Positions 43,909 through 58,700 of a stretch of DNA of 64,000 bases are shown one piece after another (the stretch's first letter is position 1; every line of letters starts with the position of its first letter). Origin of the DNA: Pelecanus crispus (lineage: Eukaryota; Chordata; Aves; Pelecaniformes; Pelecanidae); the NCBI RefSeq assembly GCF_030463565.1, contig NC_134646.1, forward strand, positions 66,171,710 to 66,235,709. The letters run 5' to 3'. Made by a program: the position numbers and the translations under genes. The notes below the pieces were generated by a model. The model had not been told where the DNA came from. It saw nothing but the letters and a program-made list of their open reading frames with translations, and searched no databases.

Positions 43909-46144
43909 TTTGCAGTTCAGCTCTGTGAAAGCTGCCAGAATTCTTTTAAAATCCACTAAACATCCTTCAGTAAAAAAAAAAAAGATGACATTTCAAACAA
44001 CCTTAAAATAAATCATTACCACTTCAGTATGTATACAAGTGATCTTTGCATGAGAGATCCAAACCTGGTTTTGTCACTATTGAGAAGTGTCCATTTATTC
44101 TGCTCTTTCAGTATATTTTAATATATGCAAATCAATTATTTTTCCCCCCCACGTGGAAACTTGAAACTTGATGAGGCAAGAAAGGCTTTGATTTTTCCTT
44201 AAATCACCATTAGCTCATCTCTGCTTTCTCCACACCCACAAAAAAGCTGTCTAAGTCTGAACTTAAATTTCATTTTTATACACAAGAAAGTCAGTGAAAT
44301 CATTCGTTATTTAAAGCAGAAATACAGTCAAATAATGCCGTTAGTAAAAATAAGTGTTAAGACAGGTTTCAGTTAAAGCTTTTCTAATCTTTCCCAGATA
44401 AAAAGCTTCAAAACAAACTGCAGAACACTAGACTTAACTTTCTGATCATCTGTTAAGACATTCGAAATAAATATACTGTCTTAGAAAACTATTTAAGAAT
44501 TTCATAGCAATAAAAACGTTTACTCAAAGTAAAAGATACAAAAGGAGTTCTCTAGAGAATTAAATTTTATGTCAAATCTAATTTTGCTTTAATTTAACAG
44601 CATTAAAAGCAACTATCCCAAGTCAGCAATGCTTGTTTAATAAGTAAGTCACAAAAAGGGGTTTGAATATGTTAATCATGCCAAGGATTATTCTGACAAG
44701 ACAAGATATCAGTATAAGTCATTCAGACTGTCAGGAAATTAATAATTAAATTACAACACTGCTCTGTCTGACTAAACAAAAATCAGGAAGATGGATTCCT
44801 GGCTTTTCCATCTCCTTCCCACACCCTCCCTGAGCAATGACACAGTTTGAAGGGAAGAGGAAGTTGGACAATTATTGTATACAACGGTCAAAGTAGACTG
44901 ATTTAGAAGAGGAACTCCTGCCAACCCTAACAAAGCAGGATGAGAGTTAACTGGGAGACCCATCTTACGCAAGCCATCAAAAATTCCCCATTTTTTTCCT
45001 CCTTTCAACCTTACTTGCACTTCAGCAATACTTACTATACAAACCTACAAACACATATAAACATTCAGTTAAAAAAGAGAGAATGCCAGATGTCTGATAC
45101 CTACTCTCAGCAATAGCAAAGTCTGTCTCACTTTAACAAGACCAAGAAGGGAAATATTTACTGCAGTTTAAATCTAAGTTTTCATCCATGTATCTTGATT
45201 TGGTACTGAAGACTAACACACCTTTAAAAAAGTATGATGTACTCTTTGTACATTATAGTAATTATTAACATCTAAAATTAGAGTAGGTCCAAAACCAAGT
45301 TTACATAGGTTCAAAGATGACTTAAATTCATAACATCACCTGGAATAAAAACATACCCTTAACTCAGGCAAAATGAACAAGACAGTTGGTATTTTTACCT
45401 TATATCCCCTATGTGTGTAGAAGTTACAGCTTATCAAAGAAACAGAACTGTGAATTTACTATTTGAGTTCATTTCTCAACAGAACATTAACTAATCTGAT
45501 GAAATAAACTACACAGATGCATATTCATATCTATTCAGCGATAATTAATGCATAGCACACATCTAAGCACATATAACAACACACACCTAAACCTTTTATA
45601 GATTTTAGGTCTGACTAGTTCTTTTCTGATGTTCTAACAACTTTCTCCCTTTTCTAACAGCAGAAAGCTGGAAAAGATGCAGTATATCCCTGATCATGTA
45701 CTTTAATCTGCCCAAGAATTTGTCAGCTTTTAAGGAAGAACAGTGGCACAGCATTTAAGCCACTTAATTTGGTCAGGAAATCAGAAAAGCAATTTACAGG
45801 TGACCTTCAAATACCTGACAATATGTCCACGTGATTTCTGAAGCAAACTTCTTAATCGTTTTCTAGATAAAACCTCATCTTCTTGCTTAGAATTCCATCT
45901 TTGTTAACACCTCTCCTGTGCATTAATCTGGAAGCCTGATCTTTAGCCTCCTTGTGACAGTGTATAGCCAATATTCAGTGTACCAATTTCTCTTCAGATA
46001 TGGCTCAAGCAGAGCATAAGCCACTAAAATCCTATCTGGAAGACAGTGATCTGCAGAATACAACCACCATGACAGGATGGCTGATAATTTAAAAGTTTAC
46101 AAACTTTTTTCATGCTGAAAAGGTAGTTCACAACTTCTTAGAAT

Positions 46145-46168
46145 GGGGGGGGGGGGGGGGGGGGGGGG
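46145..46168. repeat. poly-G run (24 bases)
   Basis: Twenty-four uninterrupted G in AT-rich intron. It is either a genuine homopolymer or an assembly-sensitive site. Confidence 0.9.
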
Positions 46169-49100
46169 AAGAGAAGCACTTGAAAAGGATTTTATCACCT
46201 TACAAAATTTTTTAAAAGTTTAGTAAAAGGCATAAAAAGTTTTACAGGTATGGCTTTAAGATTAAAAAAAGCATCTTTTAAGACCTAAATCATTACACTT
46301 TCAGACAAATAAACTGAAACAAGCTAAAATTATAAATAAGCTTAAACCTATACTTTCAATCACACCAGTTTTTCCTCCGATATATTTGTTTTCACATGTG
46401 ATTCATAATCATATCCTATATCCATGAATCAGGCATGCAAGCATGACATTGCTGACATTACTGAATTACTTCAGTCTTCTACACCATCTGATCTAGTATG
46501 TATATTATTAACTGTTCTAGCCAAGGAATCAAATTTAATCCTCTGTGAGCACCATCTGTAGCATCATCAGTTCCCTCAGTTCCTGTAACAACATGTTGTC
46601 AGATGTATTTATATTTTAAGAGAGCATATCAGAATTATACAACTGAAACCTAAATTAAAAAGACGTAATGTTGTACTTACAGTATAGGAAACTTAGCATC
46701 AGGGCACTCTTTTTTTAATACGCAATCTCTTAAGATTCTAGTGTTTGAGTATTAAATTTGCCAGCCTATGCAATGTTGACACTTTCAGAAATACAAAGGC
46801 AATGAGTGCATAGATTCATTTTACCTAGTCAATAATACCATAATGAAACACTTCCTTTTAGCACCATTCAACATATCAGTAATGTTAAGGACATATAAAC
46901 ATCAATTTCTTTAAATGATCCTATTAGCTTATGTGAAAATTTAGTCGTGCAGATTGCTGGCTAGTTAAGGACAATCCTGCTTCCAGAAGCTTACATGAAC
47001 TGCTCTGCAGTTAGCACTTACCTCTAACTCCAGATTGCACAGCTGGCAGTTTTGCTCCTACTAATATGCTGCTAAATATTTTTCTCATGATTAATTTCAC
47101 CAAGTGATAAACTGGGCTGACAAATCCAATGATGGTGTCCAGTTCACTTTGGCTTATTTGATGCAAATAGTATCTAAAGAGACCTTTTTAAAAAAAAGTC
47201 ACACATCTTTGGAAATAACATACCATTATTATGCTATTGCTCAAACTTAACACATATATTGATATTTACAATTATGAGAATGTTAGAATAAATCGCAGTT
47301 GCATATATCTTGATATATCTCGGTTGATACTGTTGTGATAAATGTATTTTTGGCCCATAAAAATAGTAGCAAATGGTGTAGTTTTCCAGTATGTATTCCA
47401 CAGTTGTTAAAATGGTCATTAAAATAGAAGACAGTTCTCACACAATGAGCGTACACTGAACACTCACACTCTGTGCATGGAGTCATGCACTGGAATCACG
47501 CAGAGTAGCAAAAGAGGAAACTCAGTTCAATTAAACAACTCCAAAACTTAGAATAAGTCACATAACGTTAGAAAGGATTAGCTCAAACTGATTCTGTTTA
47601 AAAAAAGAATTCATACTATTCATACTATTCATACTACAAACATGTGGCTCTTCCATCAAAGAGTTAGATACAATTTGCATACAAGTTTAAAGTAGTAGTC
47701 TTCCACATCTAGACAAATCTCGAGAAGTCACATGCAAAAGAAAACCGTAAGGTTCCTGAATATCCTACATTTGCCTACAACAGACATTGCCCAATACTAC
47801 TTGTACAGCTTCAAATACCATCATGCTCCCCACAGCATGAGCATATTCAGGGTGCAAGGAAGAGCCGAGGCAGTAATTTCACACATGCTCTAAAGCAGAA
47901 TAAGCCAAAGACTAATGCTAAAAGGATTCCTAACTGTTTGTGCCCCTGCCATGCATTCCTGTGCCTCTACTATCCCTCTCCTTGTAGCAACATAAACACA
48001 TTTGTGCAATCATGCTGCAGGAAGGGCCAGGAAACTGATTCTGCCCGAATTGGTTCTCTATACGCCTGCACAAACACTTGTGACAGCAAAAGCGCGGGGG
48101 GAAGAGGAGGGAAAACCATGCAGAAGCAGGCAGAACCGCACTTTACAGCCAGTGCTGCTGCTAATCCCTGGTCCTGGCGTGCCCTATGTTACAACTGAAT
48201 CTAGCCAGCAACAGAGTTGGTGAGCAATAAGCTGAAAAATGGAATTAATGCAGTGGAACATCTACACTACTTGAGTGGAAAACTCCCCCTCCATTTTTTA
48301 GATCCTTGCTTTCTCTACTAGAAGGCACAGGACAAGGCCGTGTTGTAGACTACTTGTTGCAATTAACAACTATCAAGTGGAAAAGTTACATACATATTTA
48401 CCTGCAACAAGTTGATGTCACAACTAGACTTTAAATGCAACATTGAACTCTCTACTTGAAGCAATCTGCATTTTTTCAAGTAGATTCTATGGCCTAGAAA
48501 AACCTAAAACAGACTTTTCTAACACTATAGCAGGAGTTGGAGTAACAGCAAACACAAATAACACTCCACAAGATTTGACGAAACAGTTTCTAACAACACT
48601 ACTGACCAGCTCAGAATTTGTCCTTTCTCCAAAGCTCTCCCCACGAGCATAGAGAAGTCACAAGCCCCAGACATAGCCTACTTTGGTTGCAGTCAGTCCA
48701 CATCATAAACCGTAGGTCTTCAGAGACACCTCATCTCTACAAACTTACACCAGCAAGCTCAAAGTGTCTGCGAAGCACATGTCTGTCCCAAATATTGCTA
48801 TCATTTACACAGTCCCTTCATTCAAGCTCCAATTTTTTGACCAGTTTCCAAAACCTAGAAGCCAGAACATGCATTAAGAATTCAATACACAGGACTATTA
48901 AAAAAATCAACATAATAGGGTCTGTCCCAAAGCTGACAAACCATGACACTTGGCTACATAAAGCCAAGGGAGTTTGTGTTTGGGGTTTTTTGTTTTGTTT
49001 AGGGCCTTTTTAAAATTTTTATTATTTATTATTGGCAGCACAAGACAGTTTTCTGAAGAGAAGAAACAGCTAGGAAGATTCTTACGTAAAGCTCAAAGGA

Positions 49101-51089
49101 AAGAACAAGAAAGTATAAAGATCTTTTAAAATTTAACACTGTGACAATTGAGGTTACAACCAACTGAAAAAGAATATTGGTATAAGATATCTTTAAAGGT
49201 AACCAATGACATTAAGAGATATATAATCTACTCTTAGGTCCTTGCTTAAGTCCCAATGTATGTTTCTGACGTACACTGGGAAAAATTAAGATGAAACAAA
49301 GGGCAGTAAACTTTTTCCAGACAATGGCTACTTATACTTATGACAGTCATTACAGGTATTTTATGACATCTATGTAGTTTATTTAAACATAAAATTTCAG
49401 TGTATATTTTAGAGTCCTACTTTAGAACAAAGACTTAAAACACTAATATTGATTTGTATCTATCAGATTTGAGAAGGCTAAAGCATGAAAAATATCCTAG
49501 ATTTCCTTTAAACTCTGCCAGACACATGGAACTGCAAATGGAACTGGGTATCTCATGCAAGAATTACCAATGCTTCTGTTGCTATTTGTTCCCTGCAAGA
49601 GACAGAAGTATGAAAACAGGCACAGAGCCAACTGCCAACAGGCGTAATTGTTTCCTCTACATTATCTTTTTTTAATATATCAAATATAACACATACAGGC
49701 AGTCCATTATTTTCAATAGCAAAAAGGAAGTAACTTCCAAAAGTTAAAAAAGCCACTTGTCCATCATTAAGCATAAACAAAAGTAAACCACAACCATGAA
49801 AGATTACTTCTACTTCAATACATTCAATTAGATCCCATTTTCAAAAACCCCAGGAAGTTAGTTTCACTTGAGAACTTCTGTTTCCCACAAACAGAAGTGT
49901 GTTACAAATAGAACATACAGAAAAAACACTTTTACTAAATTAGGATTGTTTTCAAATATGGTCGGGTTTCTGTCTAATTAGGTGTCCTGTTGCTGGTTTA
50001 CGGCCTCCATAGACAATAAAACACATCTGAAGTTCTTCATTCATATGTCCAAGAGAAGCATGTTTTGTAGTATTATTCTACTTTATAATTTCGCTTTGGT
50101 TTAATCAAATACAACATACATCCTACAGGCTTTACCTGCAAGGTAGATGGAGGTAAATGCAATACCTGACAAAGCTGACATCCAAAAACTAACTATTCCG
50201 TGTCAGTCACATCTATCAACCAGCATAAATGTTTTATCTTTTCTATATTAACACAGTTGATTTGTAGGTTACAAGTCTTCACTTTAAATTTGGTTTCGTC
50301 CGTAACCATTTTAAAGCAATTTTTATACCAACGTATAGTTGATACCAGAAAATGGGTAACATAGTTACGCCTTACTCTCCATAATACATAGCCACATTCT
50401 CTATTTACTCTATTAAAACACAATGGAAATAGTTTCCTCCTTTCATTAAGTTTCATATCTTTAGTAATATTTAAATTAAGTAATTTAATTTAACACATGG
50501 AAAAGTTTCCAGTTAACATGAAAACAGATAAACATAAAAACACTCTTCTAACACTTAAAATGTTTGATGAAGTTCTCTTCATGCAAGTGAAGTTTTACTA
50601 CCAATGCCAAACCAAAGCCAGGTGACCTTGTCTCTAAAATCATAAAACAAACAAGTGTTTTTAAACATACTCAGTTAACATTATCAAAAAATTAATGAAA
50701 ATTTTTCAAACTAGGAGGATACGCCCAGAAAAATTCCACTCCTATTCAGAAATTCTCTCTGGAAACAACATGACAACATGTCTCAAGCACATGTCTAAGA
50801 ACAGCAATATTTGTATATGTGACAAAGATGGGGCTATTGCAAGAAGAGAACTGAACCCAACTTTGAAAACCATGGTTTTAATATGTTACTTCAAAGTGGT
50901 AGCATTACAAATTGAAAGCTTAGTACACTCACCATATTGTAAGCAGACAGCTATTTTGCAGAATTATTTTCTTACTTCCTTTACCTATGGTAACATCACA
51001 GCCTACATCAGACAGACTATGCTACTGACCCACTACCCTACTAGATTAGCAATTGTCAGTGAAGTTCAATTTTTCCTTCCTTTCTTTTC

Positions 51090-51179
51090 TTTAAAATTTA
51101 ATTTAAAATTTAATTTAAAATTAATTTAAATAATAATTTAAATTTAATTTAAAATTTAAAATTTAATTTAAAATTTAAT
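51090..51179. repeat. AT-only self-complementary minisatellite
   Basis: Ninety bases of A and T only, built from TTTAAAATTTAA-like units that are near-palindromic, so either strand can fold into stable hairpins. Confidence 0.9.
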
Positions 51180-51939
51180 CTTAATATCTTGGACAAGGAA
51201 GAAGTGTCAAGGCATTAGAGAAAAGAGTATTCCATCCAGGCATATCAGAAATCCAATCTAAAAACTTTATTTTAAACAAGTCTACAAATTTACTTCTCTG
51301 TGAGCTACTAATTTCTTGTCTCATTCAAGATAATACTCACTCTCGAGACACAGTCTGAAGCTATTAAATGTTCTGAGTGATAAACTCTCCATTTTTTTCT
51401 CACTGGAGTAATAAGAAATTATTGTATTTTCTGCTCACATGCCTTCTTCAACTCAGCTGAATGAAAGAACCTTTCTACATATTATTTCATCTGGTTTCTC
51501 TCCAAAGCTTACTGGTTATTATTCATATGTGATGGTCTAACACACAAATAACCTCCAGGCAGAAAAATTCTTTCAAAAATGCTCATTTTGAAATACTTAG
51601 ACTGAAGCAAAACATTAATTATCTTCTACACAGAAACAGATCATAGTTTTGCAAGAAGCCAACTGACAATCTATGATATTCAAGTAACTTTTTTTTTTCC
51701 AGTAAAGTGTTGTATTGTTTGACCATATATATACACGTGAACATACATATTTGTAGCATGCAACCTTTTTTTTTGTTTTGGAGGCTCATTTTGAATCCAT
51801 TAACGCTACATGTTCTTATGACTTTTGCCTTCCAAATCTTGCGCTCAATCTTTTGCTTCCAAATCTTGAACTTGTTCAATTTTATTAGGATTAAAAGAAA
51901 GAGTTTCAATCCTACATAATTTGAAGAAGATCACTGATT

Positions 51940-52285
51940 TTCAGAAAGCTGGACTTGTTTAGTCTTGTGAAGAGGAGGCTAAGGTGATCTAATAGTAGCC
52001 TGCAACTAACTCCTTGACAAAGGATGGCAAACCTCCCTCATTAGTGGCAGACCATAACATCAGGCAACAGTCAAATTATATACTGGGAGGATCGGTTTAG
52101 ACATCTGGAAACCCTTTTTTGCTAGGAGGACATTGCAGCACTATGACAGGCTACTCACAGGATGTGGAGTCTTCACCCTCACAGACTTGCAGCAGCTGGC
52201 CAGATGACCTGGTCTTGCAATGGCGACATTCTTGCTCAAAATACAAGTTTGACACCCAGTGGTCCCTTTCAATCAGCACCTCTAT
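51940..52285 (+). mobile_element. divergent CR1 LINE 3' fragment
   Basis: An old CR1 copy. It shows CTGGACTTGTTTAGTCTTGTG, GAAGAGGAGGCTAAGGTGAT, CTTTTTTGCTAGGAGGACATT and an end near CCAGTGGTCCCTTTCAATCA. The ORF2 frame is no longer readable. It belongs to a different, older subfamily than the copies at 38.35 and 54.98 kb. Confidence 0.8.
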
Positions 52286-54975
52286 CAACTCTCTTGAAAG
52301 GCAGTTTCTAGAATAACAACAGCCCCGGATACTGAGGGCTCCAATTCACAAATACAAATAAAAATGTAATACCAGTAGTCATACTTATTTATGAATGTTA
52401 ATTGTATCCTTGCCAGATGTTCCTAGGATCTCAGAAGCATACTGTTGTGAAGAAGTTGCCGACACACCACACTTACATCCCAAAGTATTAAGTAAATATC
52501 GAATGATAACTAACAGAAGAAAGAACAAGGCAAGCCTGAAGAAACCCTTTGAAAATCCTGATCAAATCCCAAATGGGATCTGACAGCATTGACATCTGTG
52601 CACAGGTTTCACTGCCTTTCAATGTGCATATGTATTCCTCATGTCAATAGTAAAGAATGTTTGTATTCATGCACACAAAGGAACTGCTCCTTAGGAATGC
52701 CTTTGCAAAATCTGTATGATTTTACCATCACAGCAGTTCAAACCAATGTATTGTATATAATGAAGAGATGCGAGTTTCAGCAGAACTTAAAACATGCTGA
52801 AAGGCAATGAAGAGAACAGGTTGTCAAGAACCGGTATGCCTGTAGAAGCCCAGAGCTTGAAAATAGGGTGATAACCATTCAGAAGAAAGAATTCATCACA
52901 ACTAGAATAGGCATGTTTGTTCCAGAATGAGGTTTTTTTAAAGCTACACTAGGTTGTATAACATTGCTTTGCATCTTGTAGTTCCATAAGAAATACTCCT
53001 TATATTAGGAGACATTTTGTACACATCACCTTATGAAGGCAAAAAAGCTAAAGTTCTACTTTACATGGCCATGTCTAGCCCCAAATAAACGACAACCCAT
53101 ACTTTTCAGTGAGGTATCTATTGCAAAAGTCTACATCTTTGTGCCATGGCTAAAGCAAAGAAACCTTCTGACACTTAGTTTTCTAAAGTTCCAAAAAGAT
53201 TCAGTGTTGTTTTGGTAAGAAGCCTCACCTTTCCTTTCAGCGATTTAAAAATTGAGACATTTGAGATTCTCTAGGGATGAATACCTAAAAAAAAAAAAAG
53301 GTTTAATGGCTTCATTGACGTTTACACAAGTTTAAAGCTAAAGACTTTGAAAAGGGTTAACAATTTTCATATGCAGAAGGAGAAGGGAAGAAAGGAAAAA
53401 GACAGGGTTGTTTCAAAATGCTTTCACTGTTTTTATAAGCAGAAAGAGTAATTTATGAAACTGTTACATAAGTTACTGCACTACAACTGCAATCTTGATC
53501 AAAAATAAGATTCAAGATGCTGTTAGCTAAGTTGTAGTCAACAGCAAGGGGAAGGGAAAGAGAAGGGTATGGAAATGGTAGAAAAGGAGGTAACATAGTA
53601 AACCACCAGTTTTATTGATCCACTTAGAGCAGTGTAACAAAAGCATCTTACAAAAACATTCAATATATTCACAAAAAATTATTTGTAACCTTAGAGTTTA
53701 CCCATATTTTGACTGGAAAGCTCTAGAAATGACTGCCTACATGAAGTGCACTAATACAGAGAAGCAACCAAATCAGATAAATTGAAGTGAAATTCAGGTG
53801 ATACACAGAATCAATGCAACCAACACCCTGAAAATGTACCCAAATCTATTCCAATAGAGTTCAGTTCTTAAACCAAAAGTTCTACCTCAACAGGAAGAAA
53901 TACTGAGCTCAGAGCTCATTTGTTTGTAACTACCCGGGGCAGCACCTTACAGAAGGTGCAAACCCTTGGCGCAGATTCAGAGCTTAAACAGAAGAATTCA
54001 TTCCAACCTTTTCTGAACAGCATCAGCCATGCCATGCAACTGCACACTGAACTTGAGCATTATTTATTGCAAGGTGGGCTTTAATGGAATTAACTAAAAT
54101 CTTTTCTCTAACACTTGCCAGGAATAGCTTGCCTAGTAAGCAGAGCAAAGCTATTAACATTTTTAAGTAACAGCACTTAACCAGTCTCAAGCAAACTGAC
54201 ATGCAAAAATCAATGTATCAAACATTATTTAAGTCCACTAAATTTACTGGTGTAAACAATTGAAAGCTTCATTCAGCTTTTTTTTAAAATCTACAAGTTT
54301 TGAGAATGTAGAAGTCAGCAGGTAGTGTAAATTACGGGCAGTAAAATTTAATCTCTGCACTGTATAAAAGATTCTTTGTTGAGGTTTTTTTTTTTTAAGT
54401 GTAATTATTTCAACCCAAGTTTTAATAAACAAACTTAAACACTGGGGTTCTTTAAATTCCCTTGTTTCATACAAGATCACATGGCTATTGATTTACTGAT
54501 CCCTTAACAAAGGATTATCTGTTGTAGTAAAGCCTGATTAATAGAATTCTTCTAGCTTGGCAATTAAAATAAATATTGCACCACTATTTTAAAGCCATAG
54601 ACAAGATTACAAGTCTACTAGACCGAGGGAAAAATCTACTGATATTAAATATCTACTATTCCAAGTGCAGAATGCCAAAAACGTACAGAAATTGTCAAAC
54701 AAATAAAAAAACTCAGCTATGGTAACAGGAAAGTTGAGAGCCAAGTACAATCTTTCAAATGACAACAGAATTCTGCAAATACCTGCAGAGACAATAAAAA
54801 AAAAAACCCCACACCACACACTACATTACTAAAAATGTAATCTTATGTTGCTACCGAAGCACTGCCTTGAGAAGAATCATTCCTTTCACCATCATTTAAG
54901 CATGCCTGTCCATGAGGTCAAATGAAGAGAAGAAATTCCACAAATGCAGACCAGCGGGGTGACAAATGAAATAGA

Positions 54976-55748
54976 CTCATAGAATCGTTTAGGTTGGAAA
55001 AGACCTTTAAGATCATCCAGTCCAACCATTAACCTACACTACCAAGTCCACACTAAACCAATCAAGGGAAGACTAGACTAATCCATGTCCTAAAGTGCCA
55101 CATCTACCCATTTTTTGAACACTTCCAGGGATGGGGACTCCACCACCTCTCTGGGCAGCCTGTTCCAATGCTTGACCACCCTTTCCGTGAAGAAATCTTT
55201 CCTAATTGCCAACCTAAACCTCCCCTGGTGCAGCTTGAGCCCATTTCCTCTCGTCCTATCGCTAACTACATGGGAGAAGAGACCAACACCCACCTCACTA
55301 CTACCTTCTTTCAGGGAGTTGTAGAGAGCGATAAGGTCTCCCCTCAGCCTCCTCTTCTCCAGGCTACACAACCCCAGTTCCCTCAGCCGCTCCTCATAAG
55401 GCCTGTGCTCCAGACCCTTCACCAGCCTTGTTGCCCTTCTCTGGACACGCTCCAGCACCTCAATGTCTTTCTTGTATTGAGGGGCCCAAAACTGGACACA
55501 GTATTCCAGGTGCGGCCTCACCAGCGCCGAGTACAGGGGGACAATCACCTCCCTGCTCCTGCTGGCCACACTATTCCTGATACAAGCCAGGATGCTGTTG
55601 GCCTTCTTGGCCACCTGGGCACACTGCTGGCTCATTTTCAGCCGGCTGTCTACCAACACCCCCAGGTCCTTTTCCGCCAGGCAGCTTTCCAGCCACTCTT
55701 CCCCAAGCCTGTAGCGTTGCATGGGGTTGTTGTAACACAACATGCATT
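54976..55748 (-). mobile_element. CR1 LINE, C-terminal ORF2 and 3' UTR, frame preserved
   Basis: A minus-strand CR1, 5'-truncated near 55748. It keeps an uninterrupted 217-codon frame (55743-55090) with [40 protein letters not shown] and [20 protein letters not shown]. The 3' UTR ends CGATTCTATGAG at about 54976. It lies in the same orientation as STIM2. The intact frame suggests a young insertion, but the catalytic RT part is missing, so it cannot move by itself. Confidence 0.95.
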
Positions 55749-58700
55749 TTCACATACTTCTACTCTAAAAGCAAGTATTCCCTTTATTCTAAAAACAAGT
55801 AATTCCTGCCCACTCTCTATAATATGCAACATCATATGTACACCTTTTGGGTTTTTTTTAAAGTCCTTAAATGAACACAAGCACACCCTTCTTTTACCTG
55901 ACAGGGCTTTCTACCTGCAGGTCAATTTGAAACGACTCCAAAAAAAGAGACAGCAAGAACACGAGGGCTGTCAATAAAAGCAGATAATCTTTTATATGCT
56001 TAAACACCCACTTGCACTTTTCAAATTAGATCAGCATGTCAGAATTGTATACTTCTATGTATGCACAAAAATTACAAAAAACATACACTCATGAAGGCAA
56101 ATAAGCATGTATGTAATTGCTAAATAGAAGATATTTAAAGTAACAAAAAGCAAGCAACTAGCTCAAATTAAAATGAAGACAAGCAAGATTTTAGCTGCAG
56201 TTTTTCACAGGGACATCTTGATACAAATTGCCTCTGAAGACTTACCTTTTCTCACAATACTTTTATTTTTAATACCACAGGTACTGCTACATAATAAACT
56301 ACAATAATATATTCAAGTTTCTGTACCAATAACTGAGCATAGGCCCATTGACCTACTTAAAAACACCTGCAGTAGCCCAAACTCACACAGGAGAAGAATT
56401 TGAGAATGGTTTCCAACCTTGTCCAAATTAAGCCGAAAGGCAATTTAAAAAACAACAAACCTGGGCAACAGTTTCACATCACATTTTCCTTCAAAAAAGA
56501 GCCAGAGTCCAGAATTTGTTCAGTCACCCCTAGCATCTTGATCCAAACCTTACAGTGCCACCCCAGCTCTGCCCGCACACTGTACACTCGTTTGATTAAT
56601 CAGTTTCTGTAGTCTGGAGAATCATCCACCCACATGAAGATGTGGCTGATAGAAGGCCACACCTCAGAGAGGTTTCAAACAGAAACAAGGAAGTCGGGCC
56701 AAACAATCAGCCATGTCTGTGGCACCGTGTCTTCCTGTCACCTCTGAGACTGCAAACTGACTCAAAAACCTACCTCTTCTCATTGCACCTTCCCTTCTCT
56801 GATCAAAACTCCACTGTTCAGCCACCCCAAGGTCCCTTGCATGAGCATGAGACAGAAGAACAAACTACAGCACAAGCCCAGCACAAGCAGAAGCTGCAGC
56901 CTCTGTGGTATGTCATTAACTAATCAGGAAGACAATAGAAAGCTGATTTCATAAGTCAGTCTTGAGATTTTCTGTGTGGGTGCAAATCTTTAACTCGGCT
57001 TGCACACGCCTCAGGCAGGACTTGCAAAGCAAACATAATGACTTTTACCACATCACTGAGCAGTCTATGGCTAGAACCACCAGCCTATGGTTTTGCATGC
57101 TCAATTCGCAGCCAGGAAAACAGCATGATTTGAACAAGCTACAGAAATATTTAGTACTCCACTCAACTTGTTTTCTAGCACAAAAACAAGTTTTCAAGAT
57201 GCTACATATACTATCAGATAGCTACAGCTATCAACAAGCATTATAATCAAAATCGAGGTGATGGGAGAAGCACACAATGCTTATTCCCACTATACACAAG
57301 TTTAGTACTTAAAAATGAATAGAAAACCGACTATAACTTGTTACTTTCCACTTTCATTGCTGTCAGTCCCTACAATAAATTAGGTTCCTGCTTTTCCCAT
57401 TTGTGTCACTTCTCCCTCCACGGCATCCCACACACATAGCTATTCCCTACTGTGCTCATTTTGTTCTTCTTCTGTTTCCAGGTTTTCTCTCAATATCTTC
57501 CATGTTTTATTTCCAGTCACAAGGTTTTCATTCCAGTTTCTCATCAATCTCCTTATCCACGAAAGGGGCATTACCAAACTATTGTCAGATACATTCTGGT
57601 ATCAAATTCATCTTCTTACTGCATCTTCGTAAACTTTTTTTAAACCACAGATACCATTTATGCCATATGTAGCGAGCTATCAGTTCTCTTACTTGATTAC
57701 AAAGACTACTAACTTTCCCCTTCCTTCTAAAAATTCAGTTCTTCGCTTTCTAAAACTACTTCTTTTTTTTGTAAAGGCAATGTCAACAACTTACTTCCCT
57801 TTACCCTTCCCACCCCCAGCAATATTACAGTGGTTCATTCAGGTTAGTGTCTCATTTTATCAGCAACAGAATGGCAGATATGCATAACTGTTGTTGAACA
57901 GTTAGGGTTTTTTCCACTGAACCAGCCAAAATAATTTTTGCATGCATACACACTGCTCCAAACAACGTTAAGAACCGAATTTTTGTTTTGTTTTAATTTC
58001 TGAAAACTATTTCTTCAAATAGGACACTGCAGAGAGGAGAATGAAGGAAATGTCATCACAGGGATAAAGACAAGTTTCTGGATGTACAAAGACAATTGCC
58101 GCTCATTATAAAGAAAGATTGTCTTAAACAGGTATAAACATGCCAACACTGTTGATACAGGAACATCCTTATGCCATCAGAGACACTGATGAACACAAGA
58201 GCAGAAATGCCCGAGTGGTACTTAAAGCTGTCTTTGCTGTGGTAGTTCATCTGTTTAAGTGTTGTCCATGAACTAAAAAGCCCTGCCTTTCAAGCTCTTC
58301 TGAGTGTGGGCAGTTAGGACTGCCTAGTGCTGGCAGATTCCTACATAAAGTTCACACTTGCTCAGAGATTTCAGCAAAGTACTCCATCAAACCATAAAAC
58401 TTGGTCCATCATACACCTATTTTTCACTCCAAAACGGTGGTTGTGTTCTTTCATTCCAAACTAATATTTCTGGTGAAAGATGCTAGGGGCATTCTTGTTA
58501 AAAAGACAAACAAGTACATCAAAGTCTTGCCACTTGTTTATCCCACCTAGAACTCTCCTCCATTTAACCAGATCACAGTATAACAAAAAAAACCAACCAA
58601 AACTGTAAGCATTTTGCTTTCCCTGTTTGCTCTTGTTTTCCCAAAAAACAACATAATTTCATATTTGCATGATGAAAACGTGTTTATATGTGATTGGGTT

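Noticed and set aside
43699..43959. 86-codon frame rich in Lys/Pro/Asn
   Set aside because: It is produced by the A/C-rich low-complexity tract at 43801-43908.
47609..47636. Three copies of a TATTCATAC-like unit
   Set aside because: Too short to be more than a minor tandem repeat.
47938..48223. Overlapping 86- and 73-codon frames in a slightly GC-richer patch
   Set aside because: No domain, repeat or splice signal was recognised, and two overlapping frames of similar length argue for composition rather than coding.
50695..51129. 144-codon plus-strand frame in intron 1
   Set aside because: It runs into the AT-only minisatellite, shows no family motif and has ordinary AT-rich composition.
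55168..55977. 269-codon plus-strand frame, the longest in the window
   Set aside because: It is the antisense shadow of the minus-strand CR1 ORF2; its Pro/Leu-rich content comes from reading CR1 backwards.
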